Part shown: positions 1-6,132 of the stretch, piece by piece
Numbering within the stretch: position 1 is the first letter of the stretch
How the letters are laid out: every line of letters starts with the position of its first letter
NCBI GenBank assembly: GCA_029264225.1
Contig: JARICB010000167.1
Coordinates: 1-6,646 of the forward strand
From: Nocardioides sp.
GTDB taxonomy: Bacteria > Actinomycetota > Actinomycetes > Propionibacteriales > Nocardioidaceae
DNA: 6,646 nt
Direction: 5' to 3'
Made by a program: the position numbers and the translations under genes
The notes under the pieces: model-generated
Told to the model about the DNA's origin: nothing
Database searches by the model: none
What the model saw: only the letters and a program-made list of their open reading frames with translations

Positions 1-1551
1 GGCGGCTGCCGCGAGTCCGGTGGCCCCCGCGAGGGTCAAGATCGTGGCGAAGAACCACATCAATGGCTGCGCGCTGACCGGGTAGGACAGCCGCTGAACC
101 GGGGAGCGCAACCGCTGGCTGCCCGGCCCCCACCACATGGCCGCGCCCAACACGACGCCGATGATCGCCAGGCTCGTCACCATGGCCAGACCGACTGCGA
201 AACACAGCAGTGCCGCCGCCAGCGCGATTCCCAGGCTCCACAGCACGAGCAGGAGCGCGCCGGGGATCGACGCGACCGCGTGCCAGGGGGCTGCGAACAG
301 GAGTTGGAGGCCGTCATACCACTTCACGCCGCGGGTACGCCGGCGCAGCCCGGCAGAGCTCGCCGCCATCGATCCACTGCGCAGCACCCAGACGAGGAAG
401 GTGAGCAACCCGAGCGTGACGTAGGGCGCTAGCGCCACCCCGCCGCCGACCACACCGAGCCCGGCGAGGACGAGCACACCGCGGCGCAACCGTTCGAAGC
501 CGCCGGCCGATGCCGGGACGGCTGCCCGATCCGGCTCGTCGAGGTCGAGCCGTTCGGTCGTGCCGTCGGGCAGCACCCGGGTCGCCTGCCGCTGGGGTGC
601 GGTCTCGTAGGCCGGGGTGAGGGAGGCAGGCGAACCGGACCAGTCGACGACTTCGGTCGTGTCATGGCTGGGAGCGAGCGCCGCCACGGCCAGGGGCACC
701 GTGAACGGGTCACCGTAGGAGGAACCGGTCACCGGCTCGGGGCCGAGGGTCTCCAACCAGTCGTGAAGCTCGGGCAGGGTGGGACGGTTGCGCGGCTCCG
801 GGTCGAGGGCATCTTCGATGATCGGCCAGATCGTCGGGTCGAGGCCCGTCAGGTCGTGCTCGCCGCGGCGTACACGATCCATGATCGCCATCGAGGGGCC
901 GCGACCGAACGGTCCCCGACCGGTGCCGGCGAACGCCACCGTGGCCGCCCACGAGTGCACGTCGGAGGCTGCGGTGGCGTCCTGGCCCAGGAGGATCTCG
1001 GGGGCGAGGTAGCCGGGGGTGCCCAGCAGCCAGCCGGTGTGGGTCAGCTTCGGGTCGTCGGCCACCCGGGCCAGGCCGAAGTCGATCAGGATGGGGGTGC
1101 GCCCCTCCATCAGAATGTTGGAGGGCTTGATGTCGCGGTGCAGCACCCCCACGCTGTGGACCGCGGCAAGTGCCTCGGTCAGGCAAGCGGCGAACCAGAC
1201 CAGGTCGGCGGCATCGAGGGTGCCGACCTCATGGATGTGGTCGTGCAGCGACAACCCCGGCACGTAACGGGTCGCCACATAGGGAATGTCACCCCACGGG
1301 TCGGCGTCGAGGATCTCGGCCACCCGCCTCGAGCGCACCCGACTCAACGAGCTGACCTCGCGGGCGAGCCGGCGGCGAGCCTCGTCGTCGCCGACGATGT
1401 GCGGACGCAGCACCTTGAGCGCCACCCGTTGCCCGCCGGGCTTGCGGGCCAGGTGCACCACGCCCATGCCGCCCTCGCCCAAGCGGGTCAACAGTTCGTA
1501 GTCGCCCACCCGTAGTCCGGGAGGCGCCTGCTCAGGACGAGAAGTGGTCAC
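1..1551 (-). CDS. Membrane Ser/Thr protein kinase (PknB-like catalytic domain), 3' end cut off
   Basis: This is a eukaryotic-type serine/threonine kinase, 517 codons visible from a GTG start with no stop before the left edge. The kinase domain spans about residues 18-267: glycine loop GEGGMGVV (25-32), ATP lysine K46 in VALKVL, helix-C glutamate E65, catalytic loop HRDIKPSN with D140, DFG D157, GTPGYLAPE at 177-185, D197 and R254. All catalytic residues are present, so it should be active. A Pro/Thr/Asp-rich linker (about 270-355) leads to several hydrophobic stretches (about 358-390, 427-472, 496-517), so the C-terminal half looks polytopic instead of carrying the single helix plus PASTA domains of PknB. 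It probably phosphorylates cytosolic proteins at the membrane; substrates are unknown. It starts 40 nt after the acyl-CoA ligase stop. The GTG was chosen because it precedes the domain by a normal short tail and follows a good -10 box; no Shine-Dalgarno sequence is seen. Confidence 0.93.
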   Translation of the reverse strand, partial: MTTSRPEQAPPGLRVGDYELLTRLGEGGMGVVHLARKPGGQRVALKVLRPHIVGDDEARRRLAREVSSLSRVRSRRVAEILDADPWGDIPYVATRYVPGLSLHDHIHEVGTLDAADLVWFAACLTEALAAVHSVGVLHRDIKPSNILMEGRTPILIDFGLARVADDPKLTHTGWLLGTPGYLAPEILLGQDATAASDVHSWAATVAFAGTGRGPFGRGPSMAIMDRVRRGEHDLTGLDPTIWPIIEDALDPEPRNRPTLPELHDWLETLGPEPVTGSSYGDPFTVPLAVAALAPSHDTTEVVDWSGSPASLTPAYETAPQRQATRVLPDGTTERLDLDEPDRAAVPASAGGFERLRRGVLVLAGLGVVGGGVALAPYVTLGLLTFLVWVLRSGSMAASSAGLRRRTRGVKWYDGLQLLFAAPWHAVASIPGALLLVLWSLGIALAAALLCFAVGLAMVTSLAIIGVVLGAAMWWGPGSQRLRSPVQRLSYPVSAQPLMWFFATILTLAGATGLAAAA

Positions 1552-1558
1552 GCAGGGC

Positions 1559-1564
1559 AGATTA
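1559..1564 (-). promoter_or_regulatory. Candidate -10 box for a leaderless kinase transcript
   Basis: The minus strand reads TAATCT, then seven bases, then the kinase GTG. A TANNNT box 6-7 nt before a start codon is the usual arrangement of actinobacterial leaderless mRNAs, and no Shine-Dalgarno sequence precedes this gene. No convincing -35 hexamer is visible. Inference from spacing only. Confidence 0.5.
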
Positions 1565-1591
1565 CCGGGCCGGACCCCGGCAGCCGCGTCC

Positions 1592-3484
1592 TCAGCCCAG
1601 GATGTCGGCTGCCAACTCCTGGTCGGAGAGCTCTGCCTCACCGTCGTACTCGCCGTGACGAGCCGACGTCGCGATCGGATACATGCCGGCGATCTCCGCC
1701 GCGAAGTTGGTTTCGATGACCGACCGCTTCACCTTCATCGACGGTGTCATCTCCCCCGATTCGACGCTGAACTCGTGGTCGGCGACGACAAAACGTTTGA
1801 TCGTCTCCCACCCGTTGAGCGACTCGTTGACCTCTGCGATGTAGGACTCGATCAGTTCGACGGTCGCGGAGGCGTGCACCACTTCGGCGTAGTCGCGCAG
1901 ACCCGGCAGGGACTGCTCCGCCCACGGAAGGATCTGAGCCGCATCGAGGGTGAGGACGGCGACGCAGTAGGGCCGTCCGCTGCCGATCACGACGGCGTCA
2001 CCCAGATAGGGACAGGCAGCCTTGAGCCGGCCCTCGAGGTAGGTCGGGGCGACATAGTGGCCGCGAGAGGTTTTGAAGAGGTCCTTCTTGCGGTCGGTGA
2101 TCGTCAGCCGCCCCTCGGGATCGAGGTGCCCGATGTCACCGGTGGAGAGCCAGCCGTCGCGGAGCGCGGAGGCCGTTTCGGCCGGCAGGTTGTGGTAGCC
2201 GGCCATCACCCCGGGGCCGCGCAGCAACACCTCGCCGTCGGCGGCGATCCGAGCCTGGGTCCCCGGGTAGGGCTTGCCGACCGTGCCGATCCTGTTGTCC
2301 CCCGGCAGGTTGACGAAGGCACCGCCAGCAGACTCCGCCAGACCGTAGCCCTCCAGGATCGTAATCCCGGCCAGGTCGAAGAACTCGCAGATGTCGGGGT
2401 TGAGCGCCGCCGCGCCGGAGATGGCGAACCGCAGCCGTCCACCGAAGGACTCACGGATCGAGGCGAAGACCCTCTTGTCGAGCGCCGCATGCACCTTGGA
2501 CAGCAGGTAGGGCACCCGCCGGTCGGTATCGCCGTAGCTGCGGCGCCGTCGCGCCACCGCAAAGGCCCGTTCGAAGACCCGCCGCTCAAGACCGCCCTCG
2601 CGCTCCTGCGAAGCCACGATCCGCGAGTGCACCTTCTCGAAGAGGCGCGGCACCGCGGCCATGAACGTCGGGCGCACGGCCGCCAGGTTGTCGATGATCC
2701 GGTCCAGGTCGCCGTCGACAGCGCTCGCGAAGCCACAGGCCAACTGGGTCGAGAGCAGCACCTTGCCGAACGAGTGCGACAGCGGCAGCCACAGGAGCTG
2801 GAGGTCGTTGGGGCCGAGCAGGTGCTGGGCCGCGATCGCCGTGCCCTCGTAGGTCCAGGACGCGTGCGAGTGGCGCACACCCTTGGGCGTACCCGTGGTG
2901 CCGGAGGTGTACATCACGGTGGCGAGCATGTCGGAGCGCAGTTCACCCATGCGGCGGCTGACCGCCGACCGATCGCCGTGGAGCAGCCGGTCTCCGACGC
3001 GCAGCAACTCCTCGAGGGTCATTACGCGAGCATCGGCGTAGTCGCCGTCGAAGAGAATGACCTTGCGCACCTTGCGGATCCGACCTCGGATCGTGCGCAA
3101 CACCTCGACCTGTTCGAGGGTCTCGACGAACACGAAGCGTGCGCCGGAGTCGTTGATGATGTGCGCGATGTCGTCGGTCGTCGTCGAGGGAAAGACGGTG
3201 GTGGTCGCGCCCGCGGCGCACATGATCGCGAGATCCGCCAGGATCCACTCGAATCGGGTGCCGGAGATGATCGCGACCCGGTCCTGCGGCTCGATGCCGA
3301 GCCCGATCAGGCCGGCGGCGAGCGACTCGACCAACCTCTGGGTCTGTCCCCACGTCGATTCCTGCCACACCCCGTTGATGGGATAGGTGAAGGCGACGTC
3401 CGCCGGGGCGCTGCGGCACTGGGCCCAGAACATGTGCGCCACGGTCGTGGGCCGAGCCGCGATCTGGCGTGCTACTTCATCCAC
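1592..3484 (-). CDS. fadD: Long-chain fatty-acid--CoA ligase (FadD15-like AMP-binding enzyme)
   Basis: This 630-residue protein is an ANL-superfamily acyl-CoA synthetase: it adenylates a fatty acid with ATP and transfers it to CoA, feeding beta-oxidation or lipid synthesis. Visible motifs are the P-loop YTSGTTGTPKGV (192-203), LWLPLSHSFGK (231-241), the A5 motif GYGLAES (379-385), the A7 motif STGDIG (447-452), the hinge DRKKDLFKTSRG (464-475) and a C-terminal PSMKVKR (581-587) whose lysine probably acts in adenylation. Length matches the bacterial long-chain class related to eukaryotic ACSL. There is no signal peptide. The GTG at 3484 is chosen because AAGGGAG lies four bases upstream and the protein then begins in the usual way for the family; an in-frame GTG at 3562 would add 26 residues but has no ribosome-binding site. 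It lies 105 nt after ilvE and 40 nt before the kinase. Chain-length preference cannot be read from sequence. Confidence 0.95.
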   Translation of the reverse strand: MDEVARQIAARPTTVAHMFWAQCRSAPADVAFTYPINGVWQESTWGQTQRLVESLAAGLIGLGIEPQDRVAIISGTRFEWILADLAIMCAAGATTTVFPSTTTDDIAHIINDSGARFVFVETLEQVEVLRTIRGRIRKVRKVILFDGDYADARVMTLEELLRVGDRLLHGDRSAVSRRMGELRSDMLATVMYTSGTTGTPKGVRHSHASWTYEGTAIAAQHLLGPNDLQLLWLPLSHSFGKVLLSTQLACGFASAVDGDLDRIIDNLAAVRPTFMAAVPRLFEKVHSRIVASQEREGGLERRVFERAFAVARRRRSYGDTDRRVPYLLSKVHAALDKRVFASIRESFGGRLRFAISGAAALNPDICEFFDLAGITILEGYGLAESAGGAFVNLPGDNRIGTVGKPYPGTQARIAADGEVLLRGPGVMAGYHNLPAETASALRDGWLSTGDIGHLDPEGRLTITDRKKDLFKTSRGHYVAPTYLEGRLKAACPYLGDAVVIGSGRPYCVAVLTLDAAQILPWAEQSLPGLRDYAEVVHASATVELIESYIAEVNESLNGWETIKRFVVADHEFSVESGEMTPSMKVKRSVIETNFAAEIAGMYPIATSARHGEYDGEAELSDQELAADILG

Positions 3485-3488
3485 GGGG

Positions 3489-3495
3489 CTCCCTT
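3489..3495 (-). promoter_or_regulatory. Ribosome-binding site that decides the fadD start
   Basis: The minus strand carries AAGGGAG followed by four bases and GTG. It is the only purine-rich element in the upstream region at a usable distance from an in-frame start, so it supports 3484 over the upstream GTG at 3562. Confidence 0.65.
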
Positions 3496-3515
3496 GTCGC
3501 GGCCGTCCGTGCCTC

Positions 3516-3546
3516 ACGGTATCGGCGTGAGTCGTCCCGCGATACC
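3516..3546. promoter_or_regulatory. Inverted repeat overlapping a possible -10 box upstream of fadD
   Basis: GGTATCG (3518-3524) and CGATACC (3540-3546) form a perfect 7-bp inverted repeat whose half-site centres are 22 bp apart, about two helical turns. On the minus strand the CGATACC arm runs into TACCGT (3521-3516), a TANNNT hexamer about 30 nt before the fadD GTG. This could be an operator of a dimeric regulator sitting on a fadD promoter, or a weak RNA stem with a 15-nt loop in an ilvE-fadD readthrough transcript. No good -35 is seen. No regulator is assigned. Confidence 0.35.
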
Positions 3547-3589
3547 CAATCGGACAATTCACGTCTGGCGAAGGCCCGATGTTCGAGAC

Positions 3590-4669
3590 TCAGCCGACCC
3601 TGTGCATCCAACCGAAGGTGTCGTCGGCGCGGCCGAACTGTACGTCGACCAGGGCCTCACGCAGCCGCATGGTCAGATCGGACGACTCCGGTGCCGGCGT
3701 CTGCCCGCCGTCCCACTTCAGGGAACCGACCGGGGTCACGACTGCGGCGGTGCCGCAGGCGAAGATCTCGGTGATCTCACCGCTGACCACGCCATCGCGC
3801 CACTCATCGATGGACAGCTTGCGTTCCTCCACCGGGTGCCCGAGTGTGTCGGCCAGCTTGATGATCGAGGCCCTGGTGATGCCTTCGAGGATCGTGCCGG
3901 TGGCGGGCGTGACGATCCGGCCGTCCCGGAAGACGTAATAGAGATTCATGCCGCCCAACTCCTCGACGTAGCTGCCCTCCTGGGCGTCGAGGAAGACCAC
4001 CTGGTCACAGCCGTTGGCGGTGGCCTGCTGTTGAGCCACCAACGAACTGGCGTAGTTGCCACCGGTCTTGGCTGCGCCCATGCCGCCACGCCCGGCGCGC
4101 GTGTAGTCCTCGGTGAGCCACAGCGTGACCGGCTTGATGCCGCCCTTGAAGTAGGCCCCGGCCGGTGAGGCGATCACCATGAACGTCACGTGCTGCGAAG
4201 GCCGCACGCCCAAGAAGGCCTCGCTGGCGAACATGAACGGCCGCAGGTAGAGGCTCTTCTCTCCCCCGTCGGTGGTGTGCGGCACCCAGCGCTCGTCCAC
4301 CTTCACCAGCGCCTCGACGGCCTCGATGAAGTCGGCCACCGGCAACTCCGGGAGAGCCAGCCGCTGCGAGGAGCGCACCATCCGCTTGGCGTTCTCCTCA
4401 GGTCGGAACAGGTGCACCGACCCGTCGGCGTGCCGGTAGGCCTTCATTCCCTCGAACGTCTCCTGCGCGTAGTGCAGGACCGCGGTCGCGGGGTCGAGGG
4501 TCAGTGGTCCGTACGGCGTCACGCGGGCGTCGTACCACCCTCGTTCCGGGGTCCACTCCACCGTGAACATGTGGTCGGTGAAGTGGGTGCCGAAGCCGGG
4601 GTTGGCCAGAATCCCGGCCAGCCGGGCGTCGTCGACCGGCTGCGAGTTGAGCGTCGTACTGATGTCCAT
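3590..4669 (-). CDS. ilvE: Branched-chain amino acid aminotransferase
   Basis: This is a 359-residue PLP enzyme of fold type IV that transfers the amino group between glutamate and the 2-keto acids of leucine, isoleucine and valine, the last biosynthetic step for all three. The sequence has the BCAT II (animal/actinobacterial-like) pattern: HYAQETFEGMKAYR (67-80), LYLRPFMFASE (140-150), the PLP-lysine segment KTGGNYASSLVAQ with K201, VEELGGMNLYYVF (235-247) carrying the class-IV glutamate and asparagine, GTILEGITR (258-266) and GTAAVVTPVG (306-315). Length fits the family. The ATG at 4669 is 5 nt past the leuB stop, with no clear Shine-Dalgarno sequence, so translation is probably coupled to leuB. 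A far longer upstream reading in this frame is only an overlap with leuB. No convincing terminator hairpin with a U tract follows its stop. Confidence 0.97.
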   Translation of the reverse strand: MDISTTLNSQPVDDARLAGILANPGFGTHFTDHMFTVEWTPERGWYDARVTPYGPLTLDPATAVLHYAQETFEGMKAYRHADGSVHLFRPEENAKRMVRSSQRLALPELPVADFIEAVEALVKVDERWVPHTTDGGEKSLYLRPFMFASEAFLGVRPSQHVTFMVIASPAGAYFKGGIKPVTLWLTEDYTRAGRGGMGAAKTGGNYASSLVAQQQATANGCDQVVFLDAQEGSYVEELGGMNLYYVFRDGRIVTPATGTILEGITRASIIKLADTLGHPVEERKLSIDEWRDGVVSGEITEIFACGTAAVVTPVGSLKWDGGQTPAPESSDLTMRLREALVDVQFGRADDTFGWMHRVG

Positions 4670-4674
4670 AGCGC

Positions 4675-5745
4675 TCAGGTTAGCCGTGCTGCGATCGCGT
4701 CGCCGATCACCGAAGTGCCACGCGTGGCGCCCGGCGTGCGCTCGGCCAGATCGGCGAGCACTGCGTTCTCCACGGCAGCGGCCGCGTCGGGGTGCCCGAG
4801 GTGATCGAGCAGCAGCGACGTCGACAAGATCGCGGCGGTCGGGTCGGCCAACTGCTGTCCGGCGATGTCGGGGGCCGAACCGTGCACGGGTTCGAACATC
4901 GACGGCGCGGTGCGGTCGGGATTGATGTTGCCGCTGGCCGCCAGGCCGATGCCACCGGTGATGGCGGCGGCAAGGTCGGTAATGATGTCGCCGAAAAGGT
5001 TGTCGGTAACGATCACGTCGAAGCGCGACGGGTTGGTCGTCATGTGGATCATGGCGGCATCGATGTGCATGTAGTCGGTCGTGACGTCCGGGTGCTCGGC
5101 CGCCACCTCTTCGAAGAGGCGCCACCACACCGAGCCGGCATTGACCAACACGTTGGTCTTGTGAACCAGCGTCAGGTGCTTGCGCGGGCGACGCTCGGCC
5201 CGCTTGAAGGCGTCACGCACGACCCGCTCGACACCGAAGGCCGTGTTGACCGAGACCTCGGTCGCGACCTCCGCCGGCGTGCCGATCCGCAACGCGCCGC
5301 CGTTGCCCGTGTAGGGACCCTCGGTGCCTTCACGGATGACGACGAAGTCGACCTCGCCAGGATGGGCCAACGGCGAAGGGGTGCCGGGAAAGAGCCGGCT
5401 CGGACGCAGGTTGACGTAGTGGTCGAGTTCGAAGCGCAACTTGAGCAGCAGTCCGCGCTCCAGGATGCCGGGCGGCAGGTTGGGGTCGTTGGGCTTACCA
5501 CCCACGGCGCCGAGCAGGATCGCGTCGTGCTCCCGGATCTCGGCAAGCACCGACGTCGGCAGCACGTCACCGGTGGCGAGGTAGCTCTCGGCGCCCAGGG
5601 CGTAGTGGGTCTGCTCGAACTTCACCGGCACGTCAACGGCCGCGAGCACCTTGAGGGCTTCGGGTGTGACCTCCTGGCCAATGCCGTCGCCGGGGATGAC
5701 GGCGAGGCGGACGGTGTCGAGGGGGGAAGTGGGAGCTGATGTCAT
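4675..5745 (-). CDS. leuB: 3-isopropylmalate dehydrogenase
   Basis: This 356-residue cytosolic enzyme oxidises and decarboxylates (2R,3S)-3-isopropylmalate to 2-ketoisocaproate with NAD+, the third step of leucine synthesis. Visible family features are [14 protein letters not shown] (13-26), substrate arginines R104, R114 and R138 (IREGTEGPY), Y145, catalytic K196 in VHKTNVL, metal-ligand aspartates D229, D253 and D257 (YMHIDA, FGDIITD), and the cofactor segment [18 protein letters not shown] (288-305) typical of NAD-dependent members instead of NADP isocitrate dehydrogenases. Length is normal. Tartrate dehydrogenase or homoisocitrate dehydrogenase is less likely, given the ilvE partner. The ATG lies 9 nt after the stop of the small upstream ORF. 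There is no Shine-Dalgarno sequence; TAGATT lies 6 nt before the ATG, so a leaderless transcript is possible in addition to transcription from the upstream leader. ilvE follows after 5 nt. Confidence 0.97.
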   Translation of the reverse strand: MTSAPTSPLDTVRLAVIPGDGIGQEVTPEALKVLAAVDVPVKFEQTHYALGAESYLATGDVLPTSVLAEIREHDAILLGAVGGKPNDPNLPPGILERGLLLKLRFELDHYVNLRPSRLFPGTPSPLAHPGEVDFVVIREGTEGPYTGNGGALRIGTPAEVATEVSVNTAFGVERVVRDAFKRAERRPRKHLTLVHKTNVLVNAGSVWWRLFEEVAAEHPDVTTDYMHIDAAMIHMTTNPSRFDVIVTDNLFGDIITDLAAAITGGIGLAASGNINPDRTAPSMFEPVHGSAPDIAGQQLADPTAAILSTSLLLDHLGHPDAAAAVENAVLADLAERTPGATRGTSVIGDAIAARLT

Positions 5746-5751
5746 GGGCTG

Positions 5752-5757
5752 AATCTA
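5752..5757 (-). promoter_or_regulatory. Candidate -10 box for leaderless leuB transcript
   Basis: TAGATT on the minus strand ends 6 nt before the leuB ATG; no Shine-Dalgarno sequence is present. Its first three bases are the TAG stop of the 45-codon ORF, so the match may be partly chance. No -35 element at normal distance. If real, leuB-ilvE would have a second promoter that escapes the upstream leader. Confidence 0.35.
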
Positions 5758-5892
5758 GTTGTCGTCGGGGCGACGGTCGTCATCGTCTCGCAGGTCAAGC
5801 CAGGCATGCACTGCAACCTGGGTCGCCTCGATGCTGCGGGAGTTGTCCGGGTGGTGGCTGGCCGGTCCCCAGTCGGGGTACATGTCATACAT
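5755..5892 (-). CDS. Small acidic protein of unknown function, between leader and leuB
   Basis: A 45-codon ORF that I do not recognise. It begins MYDMYPDWGP, has a middle segment predicted by eye as helical (SIEATQVAVHAWLDL, about 20-34) and ends in a strongly charged Asp/Arg tail (RDDDDRRPDDN). There is no signal peptide, membrane segment or cysteine. Reality is supported by AGGAGG six bases before the ATG, about 80% G/C at third codon positions, and tight placement: its TAG is 9 nt before the leuB ATG. Being first in the leuB-ilvE transcript, it may be a small accessory or regulatory protein, or its translation may simply carry ribosomes to leuB, which lacks its own Shine-Dalgarno sequence. 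A second ATG at codon 4 is a possible alternative start. Function is not inferred beyond position. Confidence 0.7.
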   Translation of the reverse strand: MYDMYPDWGPASHHPDNSRSIEATQVAVHAWLDLRDDDDRRPDDN

Positions 5893-5898
5893 GGTGTT

Positions 5899-5904
5899 CC
5901 TCCT
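5899..5904 (-). promoter_or_regulatory. Strong Shine-Dalgarno sequence of the 45-codon ORF
   Basis: AGGAGG with a 6-nt spacer to ATG, by far the best ribosome-binding site in the window. It lies just after a GC hairpin, and a complementary CTCCT occurs upstream at 5968-5964 in the leader. Confidence 0.8.
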
Positions 5905-5919
5905 GAACGCGGGTGTGAG

Positions 5920-5945
5920 GCGGCGTTCACCTGGGAGAACGCCGC
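5920..5945 (-). repeat. 9-bp GC-rich hairpin just before the small ORF's ribosome-binding site
   Basis: On the minus strand GCGGCGTTC, an 8-nt loop TCCCAGGT, then GAACGCCGC: a perfect 9-bp stem. No T run follows, so it is not a classic intrinsic terminator. The 3' arm can instead pair with GCGTTC at 5910-5905, immediately before AGGAGG, so two alternative stems exist next to the start site. Confidence 0.6.
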
Positions 5946-5952
5946 GAGACCT

Positions 5953-6059
5953 GCTCCGCGGTGAGGAGTGAGGACCGACCACGGATCGCGTGGACGGGTC
6001 GTGGTCACATCGACCAGAGATTGCGGATCGCGCTGCCTTCGGGCGACCCACCGCGGAGC
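5953..6059 (-). repeat. 11-bp perfect long-range inverted repeat enclosing an inner stem
   Basis: GCTCCGCGGTG (minus strand, 6059-6049) is exactly complementary to CACCGCGGAGC (5963-5953), with 85 nt between. Inside, GACCACG (6006-6000) and CGTGGTC (5983-5977) form a 7-bp stem with a 16-nt loop. Together they could form a large closed domain in the leader RNA just upstream of the ribosome-binding-site hairpin. Confidence 0.55.
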
Positions 6060-6060
6060 T

Positions 6061-6078
6061 CCAACTTCAATCAGTTGG
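6061..6078 (-). repeat. 6-bp hairpin in the leader
   Basis: CCAACT, loop GATTGA, AGTTGG on the minus strand: a perfect 6-bp stem with a 6-nt loop, directly after the forward arm of the alternative helix. No T tract follows. Confidence 0.5.
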
Positions 6079-6081
6079 GGG

Positions 6082-6132
6082 CAGTAGGCCGAAACGCCGA
6101 ACACCGCGACGAGGTGGCCTACTGGTTAGGCC
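6082..6132 (-). promoter_or_regulatory. Mutually exclusive RNA helices at the leader peptide stop codon
   Basis: Three segments on the minus strand: A, GGCCTA (6132-6127, overlapping the leader stop TAA); B, CAGTAGGCC (6124-6116); C, GGCCTACTG (6090-6082). A and the last six bases of B form a 6-bp hairpin with a 5-nt loop; B and C form a perfect 9-bp helix with a 25-nt loop. The two cannot coexist. A ribosome held at the Val-Leu-Ile codons would crowd A and leave B for C, while one at the stop codon would cover A and B and free C. This is the geometry of a transcription attenuator; the downstream terminator arm is not clear. Confidence 0.55.

Noticed and set aside
664..1515. A 283-codon plus-strand open frame
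   Set aside because: Antisense shadow of the kinase catalytic domain, whose motifs are intact on the minus strand.
3485..3562. N-terminal extension of fadD to a GTG at 3562
   Set aside because: No ribosome-binding site, the added residues do not look like the family, and the start at 3484 has AAGGGAG.
1544..4168. An 874-codon plus-strand open frame
   Set aside because: It lies antisense to fadD and most of ilvE, both with full sets of family motifs. The translation is low-complexity Arg/Gly/Asp/Val/His-rich with no domain, as expected for an antisense frame in GC-rich DNA.
4670..5128. N-terminal extension of ilvE to give 512 residues
   Set aside because: The extension overlaps leuB in another frame and is Arg/His-rich shadow sequence; the ATG at 4669 gives the normal family length.
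4190..5739. Plus-strand open frames of 204 and 315 codons
   Set aside because: Antisense shadows of ilvE and leuB; no recognisable protein features.
6011..6016. Start-stop ATG-TGA on the minus strand following a CAATCT box
   Set aside because: The -10 match lacks the leading T and the motif is too short to separate from chance.
6040..6062. Resemblance to a T-box or SAM-IV riboswitch core (CCGCGGTGGG)
   Set aside because: Only about ten bases match; the other conserved parts of either element, such as the GGCAACC segment of SAM-IV or a full T-box sequence with specifier loop, are not found.
5742..6104. A 120-codon minus-strand frame crossing the leader, including a GTG start at 6005
   Set aside because: It has no good ribosome-binding site and overlaps the better-supported 45-codon ORF in a different frame along its last third.
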